Below, one piece after another: positions 9,031-17,150 of a stretch of DNA of 64,000 nt. Source of the stretch: Pararhodobacter sp. CCB-MM2 (GTDB taxonomy: Bacteria > Pseudomonadota > Alphaproteobacteria > Rhodobacterales > Rhodobacteraceae); NCBI RefSeq assembly GCF_001691415.1, contig NZ_LRRR01000006.1, positions 62,001-126,000 of the forward strand. Direction: 5' to 3'. A program made the translations under genes and the position numbers. The stretch's first letter is position 1; every line of letters starts with the position of its first letter. Under the pieces are notes generated by a model. That model searched no databases. It was not told where the DNA came from and was given only the letters and a program-made list of their open reading frames with translations.

Positions 9031-9753
9031 ATGATCCGAACCTATGCCATCGGCGATATTCACGGCCAGATCGACTTGCTGCGCGCAGCCCATGCCCGGA
9101 TCGAGGCCGACCGCGCCCGCACCGGCGATGCCGAAGCGCCGATCGTCCATGTCGGCGATCTGGTCGACCGGGGCCCCGATTCGCGCGGCGTGGTCGAGCT
9201 GCTGCTGAAGGGTCAGCTCGCCGGGAAGCCGTGGATCGTGCTCAAAGGCAACCACGACCGGATGTTCACCTACTACCTCGAGGGCCGGCGCGACCCGGTT
9301 CTGCGCGCGGATCTGGAGTACCTGAACCCGCGGATCGGCGGGGCGGAAACCTTGCTCTCCTACGGCGCGTCGTCCGATGCCACGCCGATCGAGGCCGCCG
9401 CTGCCGTGCCCGCCGGCCATCGCGTCTTCCTGCAGGACCTGCCCAGCCATCACCTGCGCGGCGAGGTGCTGTTCGTCCATGCCGGCATTGCTCCGGGCGT
9501 GCCGCTGGAGGACCAGACCGAAAACACCATGGCCTGGATTCGCGCGCCGTTTCTTGAGTTCACCGGCCCGCATCCGTGGCTGGTCGTCCACGGCCATACC
9601 CACCGCCCCGAGGCAGAACATTGCGGCAACCGTGTCAATATCGACAGCAGCGCCGCCTATGGCGGCCCTCTGACCGCCGTGGTGATCGAGGGGCGCGATG
9701 TTTGGGTTCTTGGCCCTGACGGGCGTATCCCCCTGAAACCTCAGGCCGATTAA
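9031..9753 (+). CDS. Metallophosphoesterase / serine-threonine protein phosphatase-like protein
   Basis: This 240-residue calcineurin-type phosphatase has all the metal-binding motifs in order: GDIHG (about 8-12), GDLVDRGPDS (about 47-56), KGNHD (about 71-75), and a C-terminal VHGHTHRP. The layout matches the PrpA/PrpB and symmetrical Ap4A hydrolase (ApaH)-like group, so it may act on phosphoproteins or dinucleoside polyphosphates. Sequence alone does not decide which. It lies upstream of motB on the same strand, and a CtrA-like box falls between the two genes, so it is probably transcribed separately. Confidence 0.87.
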   Translation: MIRTYAIGDIHGQIDLLRAAHARIEADRARTGDAEAPIVHVGDLVDRGPDSRGVVELLLKGQLAGKPWIVLKGNHDRMFTYYLEGRRDPVLRADLEYLNPRIGGAETLLSYGASSDATPIEAAAAVPAGHRVFLQDLPSHHLRGEVLFVHAGIAPGVPLEDQTENTMAWIRAPFLEFTGPHPWLVVHGHTHRPEAEHCGNRVNIDSSAAYGGPLTAVVIEGRDVWVLGPDGRIPLKPQAD

Positions 9754-9773
9754 CGCTGTTCGCTGGCCGGCGA

Positions 9774-9788
9774 TTAACTCGAGGTTCA
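9774..9788 (+). promoter_or_regulatory. CtrA-like box upstream of motB
   Basis: TTAA-N7-TTCA differs by one base from the CtrA consensus TTAA-N7-TTAA and lies about 50 bases before the motB ATG. A second GATTAAC half-site is 24 bases further upstream. CtrA control of motility genes is established in several Rhodobacteraceae. A similar box precedes flgE. Confidence 0.45.
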
Positions 9789-9836
9789 TACACCGCTGCT
9801 ACCCCTGAAGATGGGTGAAAAAGGTAAGGTGGTGGC

Positions 9837-10637
9837 ATGAGCCGGCAAAACGAGGCCAGGCCCATCATCATCAAACGGAAGAAGGTCATTGCGGGCGGCG
9901 GCCATCATGGTGGCGCCTGGAAGGTGGCTTATGCTGACTTCGTGACCGCGATGATGGCGTTCTTCCTGATGATGTGGCTGTTGGGCGCAACAACCGAATC
10001 GCAGCGGCGCGGGCTTGCGGATTATTTCAATCCGTCGATCCCGGTGCACCGCATGGCCTCAGGCGGCGAGGGGATGTTCGGCGGCTCCGACATCCAGATG
10101 CCCAGCCTGACCGCTCCCATGACCCCGGATATGAGCGATACCGAAACCGGCATCGAGAACATGGCCGAGACGGAATCGCTTGAAGATCTTCAGCAGCGCC
10201 TGATGGGCCTCGGTGGCGAAAGCGCCGTTCTGGACGATGCGCTGGCCCATGTCGTCACGCGTCTCACCGACGAAGGTCTGGTGATCGAGCTGTTCGATCT
10301 GCCCGGCGCGCCGCTGTTCGATGCCGAGACGAACCAGCCGACCATCGTCACGCAGAATATCGTGCAGATCGTCGCGCAGATCTTTGCCATGGTCACCAAC
10401 CAGCTGGCGATCGAAGGCCACACCCGCAGCTATAGCGTCGTGCAGGCCACCGACCCTCGCTGGACCCTGTCGATGTCCCGCGCCGAGCGCATCCGCGAGA
10501 TGATGGACAATGCCGGTTTCGACCCGACCCGAATCGCTCGTGTGACCGGCCATGCCGACCGTCGCCCGGCCGATCCGAACCCGATGGCGGTGCGGAACAA
10601 CCGTCTGGAACTGATCCTCCTGCGTCGCAATCGCTGA
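9837..10637 (+). CDS. motB: Flagellar motor stator protein MotB
   Basis: This 266-residue stator subunit has a basic N-terminus (KRKK, then GGGHHGGAWKVAYADF), one membrane span at about 32-51, and the proton-channel aspartate Asp34 in AYADF. A plug/linker region follows. The C-terminal OmpA-like peptidoglycan-binding domain ends with VTGHADRRPADPNPMAVRNNRLEL. The length is slightly short for MotB. It anchors the MotA/MotB ion channel that drives flagellar rotation; motA is not in this window. It heads the flagellar block motB-flgE-flgK-flgL-flgI. Confidence 0.94.
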   Translation: MSRQNEARPIIIKRKKVIAGGGHHGGAWKVAYADFVTAMMAFFLMMWLLGATTESQRRGLADYFNPSIPVHRMASGGEGMFGGSDIQMPSLTAPMTPDMSDTETGIENMAETESLEDLQQRLMGLGGESAVLDDALAHVVTRLTDEGLVIELFDLPGAPLFDAETNQPTIVTQNIVQIVAQIFAMVTNQLAIEGHTRSYSVVQATDPRWTLSMSRAERIREMMDNAGFDPTRIARVTGHADRRPADPNPMAVRNNRLELILLRRNR

Positions 10638-10644
10638 CGCAGGC

Positions 10645-10677
10645 GCCGGATCGCTGGCTCCGGCCCCGCGATCCGGC
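10645..10677 (+). terminator. Hairpin after motB
   Basis: A perfect 10-bp stem, GCCGGATCGC / GCGATCCGGC, encloses a 13-base loop just after the motB stop. It has no U tract, so it may be a weak terminator or a 3' stabiliser. Confidence 0.6.
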
Positions 10678-10895
10678 CCTCCGCCCCTCCGGGCGGGCAT
10701 GACCCTCTCAACACGATCCCAGAAGGGAACGATTCTCGTGACTTGGCCGCTGCAGGCTGGTGTCGGGATCACCTCCCGGCACCGCTGCACCGGCGGTACG
10801 CTGCGCGCGCGACCCGCGGCTTGGCCCTTCGATTGATGGAACCAAGCCGGGCTGAGCGGAAAGGCTCTGACACAGGCCGGACCCGCCGTTTGCTG

Positions 10896-10911
10896 TTAGG
10901 GCCGCATTAAC
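10896..10911 (+). promoter_or_regulatory. CtrA-like box upstream of flgE
   Basis: TTAG-N7-TTAAC has one mismatch to the full CtrA consensus TTAA-N7-TTAAC. It ends 52 bases before the flgE ATG, a good distance for an activator of a hook-gene promoter. Confidence 0.55.
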
Positions 10912-10963
10912 GCCCTTCGTGCAGTGTCAGGACAATTGCTTCGCACCAGAAAGGTCACCGAAC

Positions 10964-12277
10964 ATGTCCACGTTGTACTCTTCGTTCAATGCCGGCCTCT
11001 CCGGCCTGAACGCCAACTCGACGCGGCTCGCCGCGATTTCGGACAACATCGCAAACACGGGTACCGAAGGGTACAAGCGGGTCGTCACCTCCTTCCAGTC
11101 GATGGTGATGAGCTCGGGCTCGAACTACGGCCCTTATATTGCTGGCGGCGTGCGCGCCTCCACCACGCGCCTCGTGGACGAACGCGGCGCCCTGACCTCC
11201 AGCTCGAACGCCACCGACCTCGCCGTCAGTGGCCGCGGCTTCCTGCCGGTCACCGCCGAATCGGCGCTGGGTTCCTCGGGCGCGCTGCCGCTCATGCTGA
11301 CCACAACCGGCTCATTCCGGCCCGATTCGAACGGCCTGCTGCGCAACCCGGCCGGCCTGATCCTGCTGGGCTGGCCCGCCGATCCGGACGGCACGATCCC
11401 GGCCTTCCCGCGCGACACCATCGGTGGGCTTGAGCCGATTCGCATCAACTCGAACCAGTTCGCCTCGGACCCGACCACCAATATCGACGTCCGCGTCAAC
11501 CTGCCCGCGACCGGCACCCGTTCGGATTCGGACGGCCTGTCGCATGACGTGGCGCTGGAATACTACAGCCCGCTCGGCACCACCGACACGATGACCATGA
11601 CCTTCAGCCCGAACGTTCCGGCCACCGGCCAGTCGAACGAATGGACGGCCACGGTCACCGATCCCTCGACCGGCACCGTTGTCGGCGAATACACCATCAC
11701 CTTCGACGACCAACCCCCGAACGGCGGCCGCATCCTGAGCGTCAGCCAGGCCGGCGGCGCACCGGGCGGTGCCTATGACCCCGCCACCGGTTCGTTCACC
11801 GTGACGGTCAACGGTCAGGACATCTCGCTGAACATCGGGATGCCGGGCGATGAGGACAGCATCACCCAGATGGCCGAAAGCTTCATCCCGGTGTCGACCG
11901 ATCGTGACGGCTCGCCCGTGCAGTCGCTGGTCGGCGTCCAGGTCGATGCCACCGGTTTCGTGAAGGCCTATTACGACTCGGGCCTGATCCGCACCATCGC
12001 GCAGATCCCGCTGGTCGACGTGCCGAACGCGAACGGCCTGACCGCCATGGACAACCAGACCTACAGCGTCTCGCCCGATTCGGGTCCGATGTTCCTGTGG
12101 AACGCCGGTGACGGCCCCACGGGCGACATCATGGGCTTCACGCGGGAGCAGTCGGCCACCGACGTCGCGCAGGAGCTGACCAACATGATCCAGACGCAGC
12201 GTGCCTATTCGTCGAACGCGAAGGTCATCCAGACCGTCGACGAGATGCTGCAGGAAACCACCAACATCAAGCGCTGA
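10964..12277 (+). CDS. flgE: Flagellar hook protein FlgE
   Basis: This 437-residue hook subunit starts with the rod/hook/axial N-terminal domain (STLYSSFNAGLSGLNANSTRLAAISDNIANTGTEGYK, the conserved ANSTR...DNIAN...GYK pattern). It ends with the matching C-terminal coiled-coil motif (ELTNMIQTQRAYSSNAKVIQTVDEMLQETTNIKR). The middle carries a FlgE D2-like beta domain. The ATG at 10964 gives the canonical N-terminus; a GTG at 10919 would add an unrelated tail. FlgE polymerises into the universal joint between rod and filament after type III export. It precedes the hook-filament junction genes. Confidence 0.95.
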   Translation: MSTLYSSFNAGLSGLNANSTRLAAISDNIANTGTEGYKRVVTSFQSMVMSSGSNYGPYIAGGVRASTTRLVDERGALTSSSNATDLAVSGRGFLPVTAESALGSSGALPLMLTTTGSFRPDSNGLLRNPAGLILLGWPADPDGTIPAFPRDTIGGLEPIRINSNQFASDPTTNIDVRVNLPATGTRSDSDGLSHDVALEYYSPLGTTDTMTMTFSPNVPATGQSNEWTATVTDPSTGTVVGEYTITFDDQPPNGGRILSVSQAGGAPGGAYDPATGSFTVTVNGQDISLNIGMPGDEDSITQMAESFIPVSTDRDGSPVQSLVGVQVDATGFVKAYYDSGLIRTIAQIPLVDVPNANGLTAMDNQTYSVSPDSGPMFLWNAGDGPTGDIMGFTREQSATDVAQELTNMIQTQRAYSSNAKVIQTVDEMLQETTNIKR

Positions 12278-12298
12278 TCCAGCGTCTAGGAGGTCGAG

Positions 12299-13726
12299 AT
12301 GAGCATCAGCTCAGCGTTGAACAATGCCAACTCGGGTCTCGCCGCGTCGGCGCGGGCGGTGCAGGTCGCATCGTCCAACATCGCCAACGTGCTGACGCCC
12401 GGCTATGCCGCGCGCAGGCTCGACCTCGCCTCCTCGTCCCTGGGCGGGGTAGGCTCCGGGGTGCGGGTGGCGGGGACGACCCGCATCGTCGATCCGGTCG
12501 TGCTGGGCATGCACCGCGACGCCGGGGCTTCGGCCTCGGCGGGCGGCACCTCGGCCTCGTTCTGGAACCGCATCCAATCCGCGATCGGCCTGACCGGCGA
12601 GGGGCTTTCCTCGGCCATGTCCGGCTTCGAAAGCGCCCTGATCTCGGCCAGCGAGCGCCCCGATCTGGAAAGCCGCCTTTCCGGGATCGTGAACAACGCC
12701 AATGCCTTGGTCAGCAAGCTCGGCCAGATCGAAGATGCTGTTCAGCAAACCCGGGTCGAGGCTGACAACAACATCGCCGTCGACGTGAAGGCGCTGAATG
12801 AGGGCCTGCAGCGCGTCGATACGCTGAACGACCAGATCATCAAGATGAAGATGAGCGGTCAATCGACCCTTGGGTTGGAAGATGAGCGGCAGTCCGTGAT
12901 CTCGACCCTGTCCGAGATCGTGCCGATGCGGGAATACCCGCGCGATAATGGCCGCGTCATGCTCTATTCGACCAATGGAGAGCTGCTGCTGGACACCCAG
13001 CCGGTCACCTTCGGCTTCACCCAGACGGTCGCCATCGATGCCTCGATGAGCAACGGCAGCGGCCTGTCCGGTCTGACCATCAATGGCCGCGCCATCTCGA
13101 CCACCGAGACCGGACCGCTTGGCGGGGGCCGCCTCTCCACCAATTTCAACATCCGTGACGTGGATGCCCCCGGCGTTCAGGCCGAGATCGACGCCTTCGC
13201 GTCCGATCTGATCTCGCGCTTTGCCGATCCGGCGACCGATGCCACCCTCGCTGGCGGCCCCGGTCTGTTCACGGATGCGGGTACGCTGGACACCGGCGTT
13301 GCCGGCCTCGCGGGCCGTCTGGCGGTCAATACGGCGGTCGACCCCTCGGCCGGTGGCGCCCTGTGGCGCCTGCGCGATGGCATTGGCGCCGCCGCGGCCG
13401 GACCTGTCGGTGACGCCACGCAGATCAACAACCTGATGGGCGCGCTTGATCGCTCCATCAGCTCGGGCCCCGGGGCACCGATGCGCGACGTGGCCGGGAA
13501 CCTTGGCGGTCTGCTGACCTCGATCTCGACCGCACGTCAGGGGGCTGAAGACAGCGCCACCACGGCGCAGACGCGCTTCAACACCCTCAACGATTCCCTG
13601 CTGGAGCAAGGCGTCGACACGGACGCCGAGATGCAGCGCCTTCTTCTGATCGAGGAAGCCTACGCCGCGAATGCCCGCGTGATTTCGACCGCAGACGCCA
13701 TGCTGCGCACCCTGCTGGAGATCTGA
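12299..13726 (+). CDS. flgK: Flagellar hook-associated protein FlgK (HAP1)
   Basis: This 475-residue hook-filament junction protein has an N-terminus (SISSALNNANSGLAASARAVQVASSNIANVLTPGYAARR) that follows the FlgK pattern, and a C-terminus (LLLIEEAYAANARVISTADAMLRTLLEI) that is the conserved axial heptad region. A strong AGGAGG lies six bases before the ATG, 21 bases after flgE. FlgK has low sequence conservation in its centre, which is also seen here. It starts two bases before flgL, so both are on one transcript. Confidence 0.94.
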   Translation: MSISSALNNANSGLAASARAVQVASSNIANVLTPGYAARRLDLASSSLGGVGSGVRVAGTTRIVDPVVLGMHRDAGASASAGGTSASFWNRIQSAIGLTGEGLSSAMSGFESALISASERPDLESRLSGIVNNANALVSKLGQIEDAVQQTRVEADNNIAVDVKALNEGLQRVDTLNDQIIKMKMSGQSTLGLEDERQSVISTLSEIVPMREYPRDNGRVMLYSTNGELLLDTQPVTFGFTQTVAIDASMSNGSGLSGLTINGRAISTTETGPLGGGRLSTNFNIRDVDAPGVQAEIDAFASDLISRFADPATDATLAGGPGLFTDAGTLDTGVAGLAGRLAVNTAVDPSAGGALWRLRDGIGAAAAGPVGDATQINNLMGALDRSISSGPGAPMRDVAGNLGGLLTSISTARQGAEDSATTAQTRFNTLNDSLLEQGVDTDAEMQRLLLIEEAYAANARVISTADAMLRTLLEI

Positions 13727-13728
13727 AC

Positions 13729-14736
13729 ATGAACTGGCTTTCCCTTGGCAGCCTCGCCCTGCCTTCGCAGCTGAACCGCAGTTCGGTGATGCTCCGCAAT
13801 GAGATGACGCGCCTCGGGACCGAACTGGTCACCGGCGAGGTGCAGAACACCGCCAAGCACCTGAAGGGCAATCTGTCGCCCCTGTCGGCGGTGGACAATC
13901 GCCTGTCGCGCATCCTGTCCTACACCGAGGCCAACACCCTCGCCAGCACGGCGGCGGATGTCGGCCAATCGGTCCTGAACCGCATTGCGGATTCGGGCTC
14001 GGATGTCGGGGCGCGCATGATGGCTGTCTCGAACGAAGGCGTGTCGCCCGAGACCCTGCGCGCTGGCGCGACCTCGGCCAAAGGGGCGTTGACGGACCTG
14101 TCGAATGCCCTGGGCCAGCGCGTCGCAGGCCGGGCGATCTTCTCGGGCACCGTGACCGACGCCTCGCCGCTGCCCAGTGCCGATGACATGATCGCAGCGA
14201 TCATTCCGCTGGTGAACGGTCTGCCGTCGACCGATGACATCATCGCCACGGTGAATTCGGCCTTCATGGATCCGGGCGGCCTGTTCGAGACCACGTTCTA
14301 CCAAGGCGGCCCAGCCGCTCAGGGTGCGGCCATCGACACCGGCGTGACCGCCCCCGCAATGCCGACGGCGGATGACCCCGCATTGCGCCGCATGATGGCC
14401 GGCATGGTCATCGCGGCGCTGTCGGGTGAGGATTCGATGATCCTTCAAGACAACGAACGTGTCGCGCTGGCCAAGGCCGCCGGTACTGCGATGATGGGCG
14501 CGGCTCCCGGCATGGCAGAGCTGCAGGGCTCGCTCGGGGAAACGCAAGCGCGTCTGGATGAAACGCAGACCCGCCTCACTGGCGAGCGCGATGCGTTGAG
14601 CCTTGCGCGCAACAACCTTGTGGGCGCGGATCCCTATGAGGCTGCTGGCCAGCTGGAGGTCGTACAGACCCGTCTGGAAACGCTGTACGCCTTCACCGCC
14701 CGCACGGCACGCCTGTCCCTGACGGAGTACCTGTAA
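13729..14736 (+). CDS. flgL: Flagellar hook-associated protein FlgL (HAP3)
   Basis: This 335-residue protein is related to flagellin and FlgL. Its N-terminal helix region (SLALPSQLNRSSVMLRNEMTRLGTELVTGEV) and C-terminal helix (ARLDETQTRLTGERDALSLARNNLVGADPYEAAGQLEVVQTRLETLYAFTARTARLSLTEYL) pair as in other HAP3 proteins. FlgL joins FlgK to the filament. Its stop codon TAA shares its last base with the ATG of flgI (TAATG), a sign of translational coupling. The position after flgK supports the call more than the weak central similarity does. Confidence 0.91.
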   Translation: MNWLSLGSLALPSQLNRSSVMLRNEMTRLGTELVTGEVQNTAKHLKGNLSPLSAVDNRLSRILSYTEANTLASTAADVGQSVLNRIADSGSDVGARMMAVSNEGVSPETLRAGATSAKGALTDLSNALGQRVAGRAIFSGTVTDASPLPSADDMIAAIIPLVNGLPSTDDIIATVNSAFMDPGGLFETTFYQGGPAAQGAAIDTGVTAPAMPTADDPALRRMMAGMVIAALSGEDSMILQDNERVALAKAAGTAMMGAAPGMAELQGSLGETQARLDETQTRLTGERDALSLARNNLVGADPYEAAGQLEVVQTRLETLYAFTARTARLSLTEYL

Positions 14737-15848
14737 TGCGTCACCTGATCCGTTTCGCCTGCGGTTTCGCTTTGGCTATCATGGTTAGCGCTTCCTTTGC
14801 GTCGGCGCAGATCCGGCTCAAGGATCTGGTCGAGTTCGACGGGGTGCGCGGCAACGACCTGATCGGCTATGGCCTCGTGGTCGGTCTGGACGGCACCGGC
14901 GACGGGATCCGCAATGCGCCCTTCACCGAAGACATCATGGCGAACATTCTGGAACGGCTGGGCGTCAACATCACCGGCGAACAGTTCCGTCCCCGCAACG
15001 TCGCCGCCGTTCTTGTGACCGCGACTCTGCCGCCATTCGCCCGCACCGGCTCGCGCGTCGATGTGACGGTGTCGGCCATCGGTGACGCCAGCTCGCTGTT
15101 CGGCGGGACGCTGGTGATGACCCCGCTGAACGGCGCCGATGGCCAGATCTATGCCGTGGCGCAGGGTGCGGTGATTGCCGGTGGCGTTGCCGCACGCGGT
15201 CAGGCCGCGCAGGTGGTCGAAGGCGTCCCCACGTCGGGCACGATCCCCGGCGGCGCGCGTGTCGAGCGCGAAGTTGACTTCTCGCTGGCCTCGCTGCCCC
15301 GCGTCCGGCTGGCGCTGCGTCAGGCCGATTTCACCACCGCCCTGCGGATCGAACAGGTGATCAACGCCCATTTCGGCCGCGCCGTCGCCGCCATGCAGGA
15401 CGCCGGCACCGTCGTTCTGGACATCGCCGCGACCCGCGCGCCTTCGGCCGCCCACGCACTGAGCAGCGTCGAGAATCTGGTCGTCGCACCCGGCACCCGT
15501 GCGCGCGTGGTGATAGATCAGCGATCCGGGACGATTGTCATGGGTGAGGATGTTCGCATCAGCCGCGTCGCCGTGGCGCAAGGCGGTCTGACTCTCAGGG
15601 TCGAGGAAACGCCACAGGCGATCCAGCCCAACCCGTTCAGCCCCGGCGAGACCGTGGTTGTTCCGCGCACCGATGCCACGATCACCCCCGACCCCGGCGT
15701 AGGCTTGGCCGAAGTGCGGGGCGGCACCTCGCTGGCCGAGGTCGTGGCGGGCCTGAACGCGCTGGGGGTCGGACCGCGCGACATGATCGACATCCTCAAC
15801 ACGATCAACGCGGCCGGAGCGCTTCACGCAGACCTTGTCGTGCACTGA
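14736..15848 (+). CDS. flgI: Flagellar basal body P-ring protein FlgI
   Basis: This 370-residue periplasmic protein forms the P-ring around the flagellar rod. A Sec signal peptide covers residues 1-24 (ends SFASAQ). The mature start IRLKDLVEFDGVRGNDLIGYGLVVGLDGTGD is diagnostic for FlgI, as are AAVLVTATLPPFARTGSRVDVTVSAIGDASSL and the C-terminal GTSLAEVVAGLNALGVGPRDMIDILNTINAAGALHA. It is the last gene of the flagellar block here and ends just before a strong bidirectional terminator. Confidence 0.96.
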   Translation: MRHLIRFACGFALAIMVSASFASAQIRLKDLVEFDGVRGNDLIGYGLVVGLDGTGDGIRNAPFTEDIMANILERLGVNITGEQFRPRNVAAVLVTATLPPFARTGSRVDVTVSAIGDASSLFGGTLVMTPLNGADGQIYAVAQGAVIAGGVAARGQAAQVVEGVPTSGTIPGGARVEREVDFSLASLPRVRLALRQADFTTALRIEQVINAHFGRAVAAMQDAGTVVLDIAATRAPSAAHALSSVENLVVAPGTRARVVIDQRSGTIVMGEDVRISRVAVAQGGLTLRVEETPQAIQPNPFSPGETVVVPRTDATITPDPGVGLAEVRGGTSLAEVVAGLNALGVGPRDMIDILNTINAAGALHADLVVH

Positions 15849-15867
15849 CAACCTCGCAGACGAAACG

Positions 15868-15904
15868 AAAAGGGCGCCCGGGATATCCACGGGCGCCCCT
15901 TTCT
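15868..15904 (+). terminator. Bidirectional terminator between flgI and the glycosyltransferase gene
   Basis: AAAAGGGCGCCCG and CGGGCGCCCCTTT form a stem of about 10 bp around a nine-base loop, with an A tract on one side and a T tract on the other. This lets it work on both strands between convergent genes. One extra C sits in the right arm. Confidence 0.82.
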
Positions 15905-15923
15905 GTTCCAACGGAACGGCCGT

Positions 15924-17150
15924 TCAGACGTCCAGCCGGCCCTCGACGAAATCAATGAGCCGCGGCAGACAAATGCTGTGCAGGTCGTAATTCTCGACGA
16001 TATGCCGACGGGCGGCTTGCCGCATGCCCCGGAATTCCTCGGGCCGGGCAAGGGCGCGGATCAGCGTCCCGGCGATCTCTTCGGTGTCGAAGAAATCGAC
16101 CAACAGGCCGTTCTCGCCATCCTCGATCAACTCCTCGACCGGCGCGGTGCGGGAGCCGACGACCAAGGCCCCGGCGCTCATGGCCTCCAGCATCGACCAT
16201 GACAGCACGAACGGCACGGTCAGGTAGCAATGCGCGCGGGTACATTGCATCAGGCCGGTGAAGGTCGCGTAGGGCACCTTGCCGGTGAAATGCACCCTCG
16301 AGAGGTCCAGCTGATCGCGCACCTCGTCAAGGAAGATCTCCTTCCAGCTGCGCCCGCCGCCCGGTCGGGCACCGTAGCTGACGTCGTCGCCACCGATGAT
16401 CACCACCTGCGCGTTGGGGCGGGCCCGCATCACTTCGGGCAGGGCCCGGATGAAGGAATGGTAGCCGCGATAGGGCTCGAGGTTGCGGTTGATGAAGGTC
16501 AGGAGTTCATCGCCCGCCCGGAACTCCACGCCCGAGGGCAACACCACCCGCGCCATCGGATCGGGCTTCAGCCGATCCGTATCGACCCCGTCATGGATGA
16601 TGGTGATCTTGTCGCGGAAGCTCTCGGGGAAGGTATCGGCCTGAAACTCGGTCGGGGCCAAAGCCGCGTCGCATTGGGCCATCATCAGCGCTTGATGCCC
16701 CTGCCGGGCCACAACGGAATAGACCTTGTCCTCGCTGTCATTGGCGAATTCTGGATCAAACCCGACATCCAGCCCGCGCGGAGCGTAGTAGAGCTCGGCA
16801 TAGACGATGAGCCGCGCCTCGGGCCAGACCTCGCGCAGAAACAGCGTCTCACCCCAGCCGCCGTGGCCGAAGATCACATCGGGCACATAGCCATGCTTGT
16901 CGCGCAAGACACGGGCGGCGCGCGCGACGCGCCAGGCCCGGTTGGTCATCTCGCAATAGGTGGTGCCCAGTTGCGCGATCTTCGGATCGGGGCGCGGATC
17001 GGGCTTGCGGTAGCGGAAGGTGGTGATCGTCGATTTGCGCGCGTTCGTCTCGTCGGTCAGGGCCGTGACATCATGCCCGCGTTCCACCAGGGCCGGGGCC
17101 AGATGCAGGAACTGGCCCGGGAAATTCTGGTGGACAAACAGGATCTTCAC
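15924..17150 (-). CDS. Glycosyltransferase, GT4-like
   Basis: This 408-residue GT-B fold transferase opens with [31 protein letters not shown], typical of GT4 enzymes. The C-terminal half has ADELLTFINRNLEPYRGYHSFIRALPEVMRARPNAQVVIIGGD and a late AMSAGALVVGSRTAPVEELIEDGENGLLVDFFDTEEIA stretch, which carries the family's sugar-nucleotide-binding glutamate region. The donor and acceptor cannot be read from the sequence. Its ATG overlaps the yejF stop by four bases (ATGA), so it is translated with the peptide importer. It might modify surface glycan, but nothing ties it to the flagellar genes beyond closeness. Confidence 0.85.
   Translation of the reverse strand: MKILFVHQNFPGQFLHLAPALVERGHDVTALTDETNARKSTITTFRYRKPDPRPDPKIAQLGTTYCEMTNRAWRVARAARVLRDKHGYVPDVIFGHGGWGETLFLREVWPEARLIVYAELYYAPRGLDVGFDPEFANDSEDKVYSVVARQGHQALMMAQCDAALAPTEFQADTFPESFRDKITIIHDGVDTDRLKPDPMARVVLPSGVEFRAGDELLTFINRNLEPYRGYHSFIRALPEVMRARPNAQVVIIGGDDVSYGARPGGGRSWKEIFLDEVRDQLDLSRVHFTGKVPYATFTGLMQCTRAHCYLTVPFVLSWSMLEAMSAGALVVGSRTAPVEELIEDGENGLLVDFFDTEEIAGTLIRALARPEEFRGMRQAARRHIVENYDLHSICLPRLIDFVEGRLDV

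Larger units (their letters stand above)
10638..10963. other. Intergenic region motB / flgE
   Basis: This 326-base stretch has no supported gene. It begins with a strong hairpin (10645-10677) that probably ends or processes the motB mRNA. It closes with a CtrA-like box (10896-10911) about 50 bases before the flgE start. I looked for a sigma-54 GG-N10-GC promoter and did not find a convincing one. Confidence 0.55.

Noticed and set aside
10638..10963. Sigma-54 promoter before flgE
   Set aside because: No GG-N10-GC pair with the flanking consensus was found; the CtrA-like box is a better candidate.
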